Origin: JAXMCI01 sp046349435
Lineage (GTDB): Bacteria > Pseudomonadota > Alphaproteobacteria > Dongiales > Dongiaceae
Direction: 5' to 3'
Assembly (NCBI GenBank): GCA_046349435.1
Contig: JAXMCI010000014.1
Coordinates: 62,001-126,000 of the forward strand
DNA length: 64,000 bases
Positions 17,062 to 25,966 of the stretch are shown here, piece by piece. Below the pieces are notes generated by a model. The model saw only the letters and a list, made by a program, of their open reading frames with translations, was not told the origin of the DNA and ran no database searches. Each line of letters opens with the position of its first letter. Positions within the stretch are counted from its first letter, which is position 1. Made by a program: the position numbers and the translations under genes.

Positions 17062-19881
17062 TCAGTGCGCCGCCGCCCAGTTGTCGCCGACGCCGCTCTC
17101 GGCCACGAGCGGCACGGAGAGCTGCACGGCCGGCAGCGGCGCCTGCTCCATGATGCGGCGGACCAGCGCCGAGGTGGCGTCGAGCTCGGCCTCCGGCACC
17201 TCGAAGAGCAGCTCGTCATGGACCTGCAGCAGCATGCGGCCGCGCAGCCCGGCCGAGGCCAGCGCCGGCGGGATGCGGATCATGGCGCGCTTGATGATGT
17301 CGGCGGCGCTGCCCTGCAGCGGCGCGTTGATCGCGGCGCGCTCCATGAAGCTGCGGCGGGCGGGGTTGCGGTCGTTGATCCCCGGCACGTGGCAGCGGCG
17401 GCCGAACAGGGTGGTGACGTAGCCCTGGCGGCGGGCCAGCTCGCGGGTCCGCTCCATGTAGGAGCGGATTCCGGGGAAGCGGGCGAGATAGGCCTCGATG
17501 TAGGCCTTGGCCTCGGCCTGGGGAATCCCCAGCTGCTGCGCCAGGCCGAACGGGCTGATGCCGTAGATGATGCCGAAATTGATCGCCTTGGCGCGGCGGC
17601 GGACCATCGGGTCCATGCCCTCGACCGGCAGGCCGAAGACCTGGCTGGCGGTCAGCGCGTGGATGTCGATGCCCTCGGCGAAGGCCTGGCGCAGCGGCGC
17701 GATCTCGGCGATGTGGGCGGCCAGCCGGAGCTCGATCTGCGAGTAGTCGACCGAGAGCAGCTTGTGGCCGGGCGCGGCGACGAAGGCGCGGCGGATCTTG
17801 CGCCCCTCCTCGGTGCGGATCGGGATGTTCTGCAGGTTGGGCGCGGTCGAGGAGAGCCGGCCGGTCGAGGCCACCGCCAGCTCGAAGCTGGTGTGGACGC
17901 GGCCGGTGGCGGGGTTGATCTCCTCGACCAGCGCGTCGGTGTAGGTCGATTTCAGCTTGCTCAGCTGGCGCCAGTCGAGCACCCGGGCGGGCAGGTCGTG
18001 GCCCAACGCGGCGAGCTCCTCCAGCACCTCGTGGCCGGTGGCGTAGGCGCCGGTCTTGCCCTTCTTGCCGGCGCCGAGATTGAGCTCGTCGAACAGCACC
18101 TCGCCGAGCTGCTTGGGCGAGCCGATGTTGAACTCGCGGCCGGCCAGCTTGTAGATCGCCAGCTCGAATTCGCCGATGCGCTGGGCGAAGTCCTGCGACA
18201 GGCGGCGCAGCTCCTCGCGGTCGACGGCGATGCCGGCCTGCTCCATGGCGGCGACCGGCGCCACCAGCGGCCGCTCGATGGTCTGGTAGACGGTGAGCAG
18301 CCGCTCGCTGCGCAGCCGCGGCTTCAGCAGCCGGGCGAGCCGCACCGCGAGGTCGGCCTGCTGGCAGGCATAGTCGAGCAGGCGCGACGGCGCCAGCTCG
18401 GCGGGATCGAGCCGGTTGCGCCCGGATCCGGCGATCTCGGCGAGCTTGACCGGCGGCCGGCCGAGATGCAGCTCGTGCAGCTCCGCCATCGAATGGCCGT
18501 GGACCCCGCCCTCGAGCACGTAGGACATCAGCATGGCATCGTCGACGGCGCGCAGCGCGATGCCGCGGCGGCCGAGCATCAGCATGTCGCGCTTGATGTC
18601 GAAGCCGATCTTCAGCACCGCCTCGTCCTCGAGCAGCGGCTTGAGGCGGGCGAGCACCAGCTCGGCCGGCAGCTGGCGCGGCGGCGCGGCGGCGGCGTCC
18701 ACCAGGTCGCCGCCCATCAGGTCGCCTTGCGCGGCCGGAACGCGGTGGCCGAGCGGGACGTAGACGACGCGGCCCGGCTCGATGGCGAGCGCGAGGCCGA
18801 GCAGCCCGGCGCGCATCGCCTCGACCTCGCCGGCGGGCACCAGCTGCAGGGCGAAGGTGCCGGCCTGCTCGGCGGCGGCGATCCAGCGGGCGAGCGCCGC
18901 CTCCTCGTCGAGCAGGGCGTAGTCGCGCGGCGCCGCCTCCGGGGCGGGCGGCGGGGGGGCCGGCGGCGGCGCGGGCACGTCGCTCTCCAGCACCGGCGGC
19001 CGGCCGGCGGAGCGCGCCTCGACGCGGGTGACGAGCGCGCGGAACTGGTTGGCGCGGCAGAAGGCGAGCAGCTTCTCCGGATCGGCCGGCCGCACCCGCA
19101 GCGCGTCGAGCGGCTCGGGCAGCGGCACGTCGGCGCGCAGCCGCACGAGGTCGCGGCTGAGGCGGGCCTTGTCGGCGTTCTGCTGCAGCGTCTCGCGCCG
19201 CTTCGGCTGCTTGATCTCGCCGCTGCGGGCGAGCAGCGAATCGAGGTCGCCGAAGGCGTTGATCAGCTCGGCCGCCGTCTTGACGCCGATCCCCGGCACC
19301 CCCGGCACGTTGTCGGTGGAATCGCCGATCAGCGCCTGCACGTCGACCATCTTGTCGGGGGTGACGCCGAACTTCTCGATCACCTCGGGCACGCCGATGC
19401 GGCGGTTCTTGATCGGGTCGAGCATGGCGACGCGGTCGCCGATCAGCTGCATCAGGTCCTTGTCGGAGGAGACGACGACCACCTCGGCGCCGGCCTCGGT
19501 GGCGGCCTTGGCGTAGCTCGCGATCAGGTCGTCGGCCTCGAATCCGGCCAGCTCGATGCAGGGCAGGTTGAAGGCGTGCGTCGCCTCGCGGATCAGCGGG
19601 AACTGCGGCACCAGCTCGGGCGGCGCCTCCGGGCGGTGCGCCTTGTAGTCCTGGTAGAGCTCGTTGCGGAAGCTCTTGCGGCCGGCGTCGAAGATCACCG
19701 CCACCGCGTCGGCGTCGCCGGTCTCGCCGAGCAGCTTCCAGATCATGTTGGCGAAGCCGAGCACGGCGTTGACCGGCGTGCCGTCCTCGCGGGTCAGCGG
19801 CGGCAGGGCGTGGAAGGCGCGGAAGATGTAGCCCGAGCCGTCGATCAGGTAGAGCCGCTCCGGGCGGCCGGATGCGGTCAC
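17062..19881 (-). CDS. polA: DNA polymerase I
   Basis: A full-length 939-residue Pol I. Residues 1-290 form the 5' nuclease (YLIDGSGYIFRAFHAL, FEADDLIASYA, SSDKDLMQL, GDSTDNVPGVPGIGVKTA). Residues about 320-530 correspond to the 3'-5' exonuclease domain and 540-939 to the polymerase (motif A LLSVDYSQIELR with Asp712, motif B RRRAKAINFGIIYG, motif C LLQVHDELLFEV with Asp889). The proofreading site is degenerate: the Exo I DxE motif is replaced by FALQLVP at 343-349 and the Exo III Asp by Gln508. The enzyme likely fills gaps and removes primers without proofreading. The Pro-rich linker at 300-318 is expanded. Confidence 0.96.
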   Translation of the reverse strand: MTASGRPERLYLIDGSGYIFRAFHALPPLTREDGTPVNAVLGFANMIWKLLGETGDADAVAVIFDAGRKSFRNELYQDYKAHRPEAPPELVPQFPLIREATHAFNLPCIELAGFEADDLIASYAKAATEAGAEVVVVSSDKDLMQLIGDRVAMLDPIKNRRIGVPEVIEKFGVTPDKMVDVQALIGDSTDNVPGVPGIGVKTAAELINAFGDLDSLLARSGEIKQPKRRETLQQNADKARLSRDLVRLRADVPLPEPLDALRVRPADPEKLLAFCRANQFRALVTRVEARSAGRPPVLESDVPAPPPAPPPPAPEAAPRDYALLDEEAALARWIAAAEQAGTFALQLVPAGEVEAMRAGLLGLALAIEPGRVVYVPLGHRVPAAQGDLMGGDLVDAAAAPPRQLPAELVLARLKPLLEDEAVLKIGFDIKRDMLMLGRRGIALRAVDDAMLMSYVLEGGVHGHSMAELHELHLGRPPVKLAEIAGSGRNRLDPAELAPSRLLDYACQQADLAVRLARLLKPRLRSERLLTVYQTIERPLVAPVAAMEQAGIAVDREELRRLSQDFAQRIGEFELAIYKLAGREFNIGSPKQLGEVLFDELNLGAGKKGKTGAYATGHEVLEELAALGHDLPARVLDWRQLSKLKSTYTDALVEEINPATGRVHTSFELAVASTGRLSSTAPNLQNIPIRTEEGRKIRRAFVAAPGHKLLSVDYSQIELRLAAHIAEIAPLRQAFAEGIDIHALTASQVFGLPVEGMDPMVRRRAKAINFGIIYGISPFGLAQQLGIPQAEAKAYIEAYLARFPGIRSYMERTRELARRQGYVTTLFGRRCHVPGINDRNPARRSFMERAAINAPLQGSAADIIKRAMIRIPPALASAGLRGRMLLQVHDELLFEVPEAELDATSALVRRIMEQAPLPAVQLSVPLVAESGVGDNWAAAH

Positions 19882-19894
19882 GGGCGCGCTCCCA

Positions 19895-20022
19895 AGCTTC
19901 CCTCGCCCGCGCCAGCGGGAGAGGGAGGGGCCCGTCGCGCCAGCGACGGGAGGGTGAGGGCGGAGCGCGCGGCGCGACCCTCACCCCGACCCTCTCCCGC
20001 ACGCGGGAGAGGGAGCGAGAGG
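19895..20022. repeat. REP-like repeat, copy C (double)
   Basis: An inverted-orientation copy of the 4661/8588 block (CCCTCGCCCGCGCCAGCGGG, GAGAGGGAGGGGCCCGTCGC, GCGACGGGAGGGTGAGGG), followed at 19978-20022 by a second palindrome (CCCTCACCCCGACCCTCTCC, CGCACGCGGGAGAGGGAGCG). It lies between the zinc-finger gene and polA. Confidence 0.75.
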
Positions 20023-20029
20023 GCGCGGG

Positions 20030-20209
20030 TCAGTGGTCGCCGCCCGCGGCGGACTTGTGGTCGAGCACGTAGCGGCGGCTGCAATAGGGGCACTCCACCA
20101 CCTGGTCGCGGGTCAGGTTGAGATAGACCAGCGGGTGGCCGAGCGCGCCGCCGCCGCCGTCGCAGCCGACCACCGGCTTGGTCACGTGAATGATCTCGAC
20201 CGGCTCCAT
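20030..20209 (-). CDS. zf-CHCC zinc-finger protein
   Basis: A 59-residue protein with the CHCC zinc-finger pattern: VVGCDGG, GHPLVYL and VVECPYCSRRYVLD. This is the bacterial relative of mitochondrial complex I subunit NDUFS6. In alphaproteobacteria such proteins are cytosolic and thought to assist iron-sulfur or complex I assembly. The ATG at 20209 follows GAGGTGG; a GTG three codons upstream is part of that ribosome-binding site and less likely. The gene is followed by the repeat block and then polA on the same strand. Confidence 0.85.
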   Translation of the reverse strand: MEPVEIIHVTKPVVGCDGGGGALGHPLVYLNLTRDQVVECPYCSRRYVLDHKSAAGGDH

Positions 20210-20396
20210 CGCTGCCACCTCGACCCCGCTTGCCGCGCGTCACGAACCCTGCGCGCCCGCGGTCGATTGACCGTCGGCGCGGCCGGATGATACCCATTGC
20301 GGCAGCCCGCAATCAACCGCGCCCACCTGACGTCACCCCCGCCTGACGCTACGCCCGGGGCGAGCGCCGGGCCCGGACCTCCCCGCTCGGACACCG

Positions 20397-21392
20397 ATGC
20401 CGCCAGATTCCCCCCTGCCCGCCGACGCGGTCGCCGTGCGCGGGCTGACCAAGACCTATCGCGGCCGGCGCGGCGAGAAGCTGGCGCTCGACCATGTCGA
20501 CCTGGCGATCCCGCGCGGCAGCCTGTTCGCCCTGCTCGGCCCGAACGGCGCCGGCAAGTCGACCCTGATCAACATCCTGGCCCAGCTGGTGGTCAAGTCG
20601 GCCGGCGAGGCCGCGATCTGGGGCTTCGACCTCGACCGCAGCCCGCGGGCGGCCGCGGCCTCGATCGGGGTGGTGCCGCAGGAGCTCAACATCGACCCGT
20701 TCTTCACCCCGCGCGAGCTGCTCGACCTGCAGGCCGGGCTCTACGGCGTGCCGCGGCGGGAGCGGCGGACGATGGAGATCCTGCAGGCGGTCGGGCTGGC
20801 CGACCGCGCCGAGTCCTACACCCGGACGCTGTCGGGCGGCATGCGGCGGCGGCTGATGGTCGCCAAGGCGATGGTGCACAACCCGCCGGTGCTGGTGCTG
20901 GACGAGCCGACCGCCGGGGTCGACATCGAGCTGCGCCAGCAGCTCTGGGCCTATGTCCGGCGGCTCAACGAGGCCGGCACCACGGTGCTGCTCACCACCC
21001 ACTATCTCGAGGAGGCCGAGGAGCTCTGCGACCGCATCGCCATCATCAACCACGGCAAGCTGGTCGCCTGCGACACCAAGGCGGCGCTGCTCGGCCGGCT
21101 CGACAGCAAGGAGCTGGTCTTCATCCTCGGGCGCGACGTGGCCGCCCTGCCGGCGCCGCTCGCCCGCTTCCAGGCCGAGCTGCAGGGACCCCGGCGGCTG
21201 GTGCTGCATTACCAGCCGAGCCGCACGGCGATCGGCGAGATCCTCGCCGCCGTGCAGCAGAGCGGGCTGGAGATCGCCGACATGACCACCCTGGAAGCCG
21301 ACCTCGAGGACATCTTCCTGCAGCTGACCCGCGCCGCCGCGCCGCCTTCGACGGCGCAGCCCCCCGGGCGGGTCGCCGGCCGGGCCTCGTGA
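20397..21392 (+). CDS. ABC transporter ATP-binding protein (YadG/ABC-2 type)
   Basis: A 331-residue ATPase with Walker A LLGPNGAGKSTLINIL, Q-loop VVPQELNID, signature TLSGGMRRRLMVAKAM, Walker B VLVLDEPTAGVD and switch His in LLTTHYLEEAEEL. A C-terminal extension has the LEADLEDIFLQLTR motif typical of ABC-2 exporters. The family normally pairs with an ABC-2 membrane permease, but none follows. Instead a lipoprotein hydrolase starts at the overlapping GTGA. The permease must lie elsewhere or has been lost. Confidence 0.9.
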   Translation: MPPDSPLPADAVAVRGLTKTYRGRRGEKLALDHVDLAIPRGSLFALLGPNGAGKSTLINILAQLVVKSAGEAAIWGFDLDRSPRAAAASIGVVPQELNIDPFFTPRELLDLQAGLYGVPRRERRTMEILQAVGLADRAESYTRTLSGGMRRRLMVAKAMVHNPPVLVLDEPTAGVDIELRQQLWAYVRRLNEAGTTVLLTTHYLEEAEELCDRIAIINHGKLVACDTKAALLGRLDSKELVFILGRDVAALPAPLARFQAELQGPRRLVLHYQPSRTAIGEILAAVQQSGLEIADMTTLEADLEDIFLQLTRAAAPPSTAQPPGRVAGRAS

Positions 21393-22624
21393 GGCCTGGC
21401 CGTGACCCTCGCGGAGGCGCCCGCGGGAGCGGGCTGGCCGGCGGGCGGGCCGGTGGGCGGACCGGTGGGCTGGCCGCCGGGCTGGCCGTGCTGCTGCTGC
21501 TCTGCCTCGCCGCCTGCGTGCCGCGGCTGCAGCCGGGCGGCGGGGAGGCGGTGAGCCCCGCCTTCGCCGAGGACCGGCTGGTGATGGAGGACGGCACCAG
21601 CCTGCCGCTGCGCGCCTGGCTGCCGGCCGAGGGGGCGCCCAAGGCGGCGATCCTGGCGCTGCACGGCTTCAACGACTACAGCAACGCCTTCGCGGCGCCG
21701 GGCGAGTTCTGGGCGCAGCACGGCATCGCCACCTACGCCTACGACCAGCGCGGCTTCGGCAACGCGCCCTATCGCGGCCTGTGGGCCGGCGACCGGCGGA
21801 TGATGCAGGACGTGCGCGAGGCGCTGGCGCTGGTGGCGGCGCGCCATCCCGGCGTCCCCGTCTACCTGCTCGGCGAGAGCATGGGCGGCGCGCTGGCCCT
21901 GGCGGTGGCGGCGAGCGAGCCGAGGCCGGCGATCGCCGGGCTGATCCTCTCGGCGCCGGCGATCTGGGGCCGCGACAACCAGGGCATGTTCTACAGCACG
22001 GTGCTGTGGTTCGCCGCCCACAGCGTGCCCTGGATGACCTTCACCGGCGAGGGGCTGCAGATCCAGCCCTCCGACAACATCGCCATGCTGCGCGCGCTCG
22101 GCCGCGACCCGCTGGTGATCAAGGCGACGCGGATCGACGCGATCTACGGGCTGGTCGGGCTGATGGACCGCGCCTGGGACGCCGCCGGCACGCTCAAGGG
22201 GCCGGCCCTGGTGCTCTACGGCGCGCATGAGGAGGTGATCCCGCCGGAGGTGGCGCTGAAGATGCTGCGCCGCCTGCCGCCCGACTTCCTGGCCGGCGCC
22301 GGGGCGAACCGCGCCGCGCTCTATCCGCGCGGCTACCATATGCTGCTGCGCGACATCCATGCCGCCGAGGTGCAGCAGGACGTCGCCGCCTGGATCGAGC
22401 ATCCCGACGCGCCGCTGCCCTCGGGGGCCGACCGGCTGGCCGGGACGCTGGTCGGCGGCCCGGCCACCACGGTGGCCGCCGCCGCGCTGCCCGCCCCGCC
22501 GATGGTGCTGCCCGGTGCCACGGCCAATGGCAACGGCGCCGCCGCCCGGGCCGGCGCCGGCGCGGTGGCGACGCAGAGCGGCCGCGGCGTGCCGACAGCG
22601 GGAGGCGGCACGGCAACGCGCTGA
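21389..22624 (+). CDS. Lipoprotein alpha/beta hydrolase (monoacylglycerol lipase/lysophospholipase-like)
   Basis: A 411-residue protein starting at a GTG overlapping the ABC gene stop by four bases. A hydrophobic signal with lipobox LAAC (Cys43) predicts membrane anchoring. The hydrolase domain has the oxyanion turn LALHGFNDYSN, nucleophile elbow LGESMGGALAL (Ser164) and catalytic His in YPRGYHMLLRD. The acid position reads YGAHEEVIPP, with Glu where Asp is usual. The 60-residue tail is low-complexity Ala/Gly/Pro. Likely substrates are lysophospholipids or monoglycerides in the envelope; this is inferred from the family. Confidence 0.88.
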   Translation: MRPGRDPRGGARGSGLAGGRAGGRTGGLAAGLAVLLLLCLAACVPRLQPGGGEAVSPAFAEDRLVMEDGTSLPLRAWLPAEGAPKAAILALHGFNDYSNAFAAPGEFWAQHGIATYAYDQRGFGNAPYRGLWAGDRRMMQDVREALALVAARHPGVPVYLLGESMGGALALAVAASEPRPAIAGLILSAPAIWGRDNQGMFYSTVLWFAAHSVPWMTFTGEGLQIQPSDNIAMLRALGRDPLVIKATRIDAIYGLVGLMDRAWDAAGTLKGPALVLYGAHEEVIPPEVALKMLRRLPPDFLAGAGANRAALYPRGYHMLLRDIHAAEVQQDVAAWIEHPDAPLPSGADRLAGTLVGGPATTVAAAALPAPPMVLPGATANGNGAAARAGAGAVATQSGRGVPTAGGGTATR

Positions 22625-22803
22625 GGGCGCAACCCGGTCCGGCCGCTGTCGCCGACGCTGCTGCGCTGGACGCGACCGGCTGGGAAGCGGTCGCTCCGCA
22701 GGGTCGCCGGGAACCTGGCTTAGCCTTGCCGGTTTGTCTCGCAATGCCGCGGGCCGGGCGCCATATGGCGGGCCGGGCGGGATGCGGACGGCGCAGGACG
22801 GGC

Positions 22804-24354
22804 ATGGACCAGGTCGAGGCGATCGGGATCGGCGGCGAGGCCGACCGGGCGGCAGCGGCGACGCCGGCGAGCGGCGGCGCGGCGCTGCCGGGACGCGCCG
22901 CGCTGCTGATGGCCGGCGGCTTCCTGGTGCTGCTCGCCATCGGCGCCATCGGGCTGGTCTTCGCCGCCCGGACCCGCGCCTACACGGCCGAGCTCGCCCA
23001 GGCGGGCGAGGTGCAGGGGCGCCTGTCCCTGCTGCTGTCGCTGGTGCAGGACGCCGAGACCGGGCAGCGCGGCTACCTGCTGACCGGCGACGACCTCTAT
23101 CTCAAGCCTTACGACGAGGCCGCGGCGGCGGTGCGCCAGACGCTGGCCGGGCTCGATGCGATGCTGCAGGGCGAGCCGCGCCAGGCCGCGACGCTGGCCG
23201 CGCTCAAGCCGGCCGTGACGGCCAAGCTGGACGAGCTCAAGGCGACGGTCGACCGGCGAGCCGCCGGCGACGTCGCGGGCGCGCTCGCCATCGTCCGCAC
23301 CGATCGCGGCGAGCGGCTGATGGACCGCATCCGCGAGGGCTTGCGCGGCCTCGGCAGCGCCGAGAACGACCGGCTGGCGGCGCGCGCCGCCGAGGCGCGG
23401 GCCGCCTCGGGCTGGCTGATCGCCGCCAGCCTCGCCGGCATCCCGCTGATCGTGCTGCTGGCCGGCGGCGCCATCCTGATGAGCCGGCGCGCCGCCGCCG
23501 CGCTCGCCGCGGCGCATCGCGGCCTGGCGGCGGCCAATGAGAGCCTCGAGGCGGCGGTCGCCGAGCGCACCGCCGAGCTGCGCGACGCCAACGAGGAGAT
23601 CCAGCGCTTCGCCTACATCGTCTCGCACGACCTGCGCTCGCCGCTGGTCAACGTCATGGGCTTCACCAGCGAGCTGGAGGCGATCCGCACGGCGCTCGGC
23701 CGGCCGCTGGCGACGCTGCGCGAGGTGGCGCCGGAGCGGGTCGACGAGGCCGGGCTGCTCGAGGCCGAGAAGGACTTCGCCGAGGCGATCGACTTCATCA
23801 AGCTGTCGACCGCCAAGATGGACCGGCTGATCGCCGCCATCCTGAAGCTGTCGCGCGAGGGGCGGCGCAGCTTCGCGCCGGAGCGGCTCGACATGACCCG
23901 GCTGGTCGGCGGGCTGGCCTCCGCGCTCAGCCACCAGGCCGGCGAGGCCGGCGCCGAGATCGCGGTCGGCCCGCTGCCGCCGCTGACCAGCGATCGCCTC
24001 GCCATGGAGCAGATCTTCGGCAACCTGCTCGACAACGCCGTCAAGTACCTGGCGCCGGGCCGTCCCGGCCGCATCGAGGTGCGCGGCCGCGAGGCGGGAT
24101 CCCGGCTGGTCTACGAGGTCAGCGACAACGGCAGGGGCATCGACCCCCGCGACCACGAGCGGATCTTCGAGCTGTTTCGCCGCTCCGGCGCGCAGGACCG
24201 CCCGGGCGAGGGCATCGGGCTGGCCCATGTCCGCACGCTGGTGCGGCGGCTCGACGGCGCCATCGCCTGCGAATCGACGGTCGGGCGGGGGACCACGTTC
24301 CGCGTCTCCCTGCCCCGCCGCTGGACCGACCCCGACCGGAGGAGCAGGAGTTGA
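22804..24354 (+). CDS. CHASE3-domain sensor histidine kinase
   Basis: A 516-residue kinase. TM1 (ALLMAGGFLVLLAIGAIGLVF) and TM2 (WLIAASLAGIPLIVLLAGGAIL) flank a CHASE3-type domain containing VQDAETGQRGYLLTGDDLYL. After a coiled coil (ESLEAAVAERTAELRDANEE) come the H-box FAYIVSHDLRSPLVNVMGF, the N-box IFGNLLDNAVKYLAPG and the G-boxes SDNGRGIDP and GEGIGLAHVRTL. The architecture matches bacteriophytochrome-like kinases that signal to Rcp1-type single-domain regulators, exactly what follows. The stop overlaps the next start (TTGA). The ATG at 22804 precedes the first TM by about 30 residues. Confidence 0.92.
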   Translation: MDQVEAIGIGGEADRAAAATPASGGAALPGRAALLMAGGFLVLLAIGAIGLVFAARTRAYTAELAQAGEVQGRLSLLLSLVQDAETGQRGYLLTGDDLYLKPYDEAAAAVRQTLAGLDAMLQGEPRQAATLAALKPAVTAKLDELKATVDRRAAGDVAGALAIVRTDRGERLMDRIREGLRGLGSAENDRLAARAAEARAASGWLIAASLAGIPLIVLLAGGAILMSRRAAAALAAAHRGLAAANESLEAAVAERTAELRDANEEIQRFAYIVSHDLRSPLVNVMGFTSELEAIRTALGRPLATLREVAPERVDEAGLLEAEKDFAEAIDFIKLSTAKMDRLIAAILKLSREGRRSFAPERLDMTRLVGGLASALSHQAGEAGAEIAVGPLPPLTSDRLAMEQIFGNLLDNAVKYLAPGRPGRIEVRGREAGSRLVYEVSDNGRGIDPRDHERIFELFRRSGAQDRPGEGIGLAHVRTLVRRLDGAIACESTVGRGTTFRVSLPRRWTDPDRRSRS

Positions 24355-24791
24355 ACGGACGCCCCGTCACCATCGTGATGATCGAGGACGATGCCGGCCA
24401 TGCCGTGCTGATCGAGAAGAACATCCGGCGCGCCGGGGTCGCCAACCCGATCGAGGCCTTCCGCGACGGCACCACCGGGCTCGACTACCTGCTGGGACCG
24501 GACGGCAGCGGCGAGGGCAACCAGGGCCGCGCGCTGCTCGTCCTGCTCGACCTCAACCTGCCGGACATGAGCGGCATCGACATCCTGCGGAAGATCAAGT
24601 CGAACGCCCATATCCGCCGCTCGCCGGTGATCGTGCTGACCACCACCGACGACAAGGCGGAGATCCAGCGCTGCTACGACCTCGGCTGCAACGTCTACGT
24701 CACCAAGCCGGTCAACTACGAGAACTTCTCGCAGGCGATCCGCCAGCTCGGGCTGTTCCTGTCGGTCATGCAGGTCCCGGAGACGAGCTGA
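24351..24791 (+). CDS. Single-domain response regulator (Rcp1-like)
   Basis: A 146-residue receiver with acidic pair MIEDD, phospho-acceptor Asp67 in VLLDLNLPDMSG, LTTTDDKAE and the switch Lys in VYVTKPVNYENF. It has no output domain, so it acts by protein-protein contact as in Rcp1/CheY-like relays. TTG start at 24351 overlaps the kinase stop and is preceded by GGAGGAGCAGGAG, which decides the start. The four-base overlap implies stoichiometric coupling to the kinase. Confidence 0.93.
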   Translation: MNGRPVTIVMIEDDAGHAVLIEKNIRRAGVANPIEAFRDGTTGLDYLLGPDGSGEGNQGRALLVLLDLNLPDMSGIDILRKIKSNAHIRRSPVIVLTTTDDKAEIQRCYDLGCNVYVTKPVNYENFSQAIRQLGLFLSVMQVPETS

Positions 24792-24880
24792 GGCGGAGCG
24801 ATGGCGGCAGGGCGGCCCGGCGCGCGGCGACAGCAAGGCAGTTCCGCCGCGCCCCGCTCCCGTGCTAGGAGCCTGATCCT

Positions 24881-25954
24881 ATGAACGAGAGCGTCGGCAG
24901 CGTCCTCTACATCGACGACGACCCCGGCATCGCCCGGCTGGTGCAGAAGGACCTGCAGCGGCACGGCTTCGCCGTCAGCGTGGCGTCGACCGGCGCGGCG
25001 GGGCTGCGCCGCCTCGCCGAGGGCGGCATCGACGCGGTCGGGCTCGACCACTACATGCCGGACCAGGACGGGCTGGCGACGCTGGCGGCGATCCAGGCGC
25101 TGCCCGACCCGCCGCCGGTGGTCTACGTCACCGGCACCGAGGAGGGCAAGGTGGCGATCGCCGCGCTGCGCGCCGGGGCGGCCGACTACGTCGTCAAGGA
25201 CGTCGAGGGCGTCTTCCTGCCGCTGCTGCGCCGGGCGCTGTCCGACAGCATCGAGAAGCTGCGGCTGCGCCAGGCGCGCGACGCCGCCGAGGCCGAGATC
25301 CGCGCCGCCCGCGACCGCTTCGCCGAGCTGGCGCACCAGCGCGAGCTGCTGCTGCGCGAGGTCAACCACCGGGTCTCCAACAGCCTGCAGCTGATCGCCT
25401 CGCTGCTCGGCATGCAGGCCAAGCGCAACGGCGACCAGGCCTGCCGCCGGGCGCTGGCCGAGGCGCACGACCGGGTGCTGGCGGTCTCCCAGCTGCACCG
25501 CCAGCTCTATGCCGAGGGCGACGTGCGGTTCGTCCCGATGGACCGCTATCTCGGCGGGCTGGTCGAGGAGCTCGGCCGCTCGATCGGCGGCGACGCCCTG
25601 CCCTCGGTCGATTGCCGGGTCGAGCCGATCCGGCTGGAGACCGACCGCGCCGTCACCGTCGGGCTGGTGGTCACCGAGCTGGTGATCAACGCGCTCAAGC
25701 ACGCCTATCCGGAGGGCGGCGGCGGGCCGGTGCGCGTGCGCCTCTCCCGCCGCGACGCCGAGACCCTCGAGCTGGCGGTCGAGGACGAGGGCGTCGGCTA
25801 CGCGCCGGACGCCGGCAGCCGCACCGGCCTCGGCGAGATCATCGTCGCCAGCATGGCGGCCAAGCTCGGCGGCCAGCCGGCCCGCGACCCCGGGCATCGC
25901 GGCACGCGCGTCAGGATCAGCTTCCCGGAGCGGCGCGGCGAGCCGGGGGATTGA
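24881..25954 (+). CDS. REC-HisKA_2 hybrid histidine kinase
   Basis: A 357-residue soluble protein. It carries a receiver domain (YIDDDPG, Asp56 in VGLDHYMPDQDG, VKDVEG), then a coiled-coil linker and a HisKA_2 dimerisation motif LLLREVNHRVSNSLQLIASL with His164. The ATPase has TELVINALKHAYP and VEDEGVGYAP. It resembles response-regulator-gated kinases of the general stress circuit and related pathways. No membrane segment. It sits 89 bases after the single-domain regulator, suggesting a three-protein phosphorelay: CHASE3 kinase, Rcp1-like regulator, REC kinase. Confidence 0.92.
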   Translation: MNESVGSVLYIDDDPGIARLVQKDLQRHGFAVSVASTGAAGLRRLAEGGIDAVGLDHYMPDQDGLATLAAIQALPDPPPVVYVTGTEEGKVAIAALRAGAADYVVKDVEGVFLPLLRRALSDSIEKLRLRQARDAAEAEIRAARDRFAELAHQRELLLREVNHRVSNSLQLIASLLGMQAKRNGDQACRRALAEAHDRVLAVSQLHRQLYAEGDVRFVPMDRYLGGLVEELGRSIGGDALPSVDCRVEPIRLETDRAVTVGLVVTELVINALKHAYPEGGGGPVRVRLSRRDAETLELAVEDEGVGYAPDAGSRTGLGEIIVASMAAKLGGQPARDPGHRGTRVRISFPERRGEPGD

Positions 25955-25966
25955 ACACCGCGACTC

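Noticed and set aside
17065..20121. 1018-codon frame opposite polA
   Set aside because: An antisense shadow covering the whole polA gene; His/Arg/Gly-rich with no domains.
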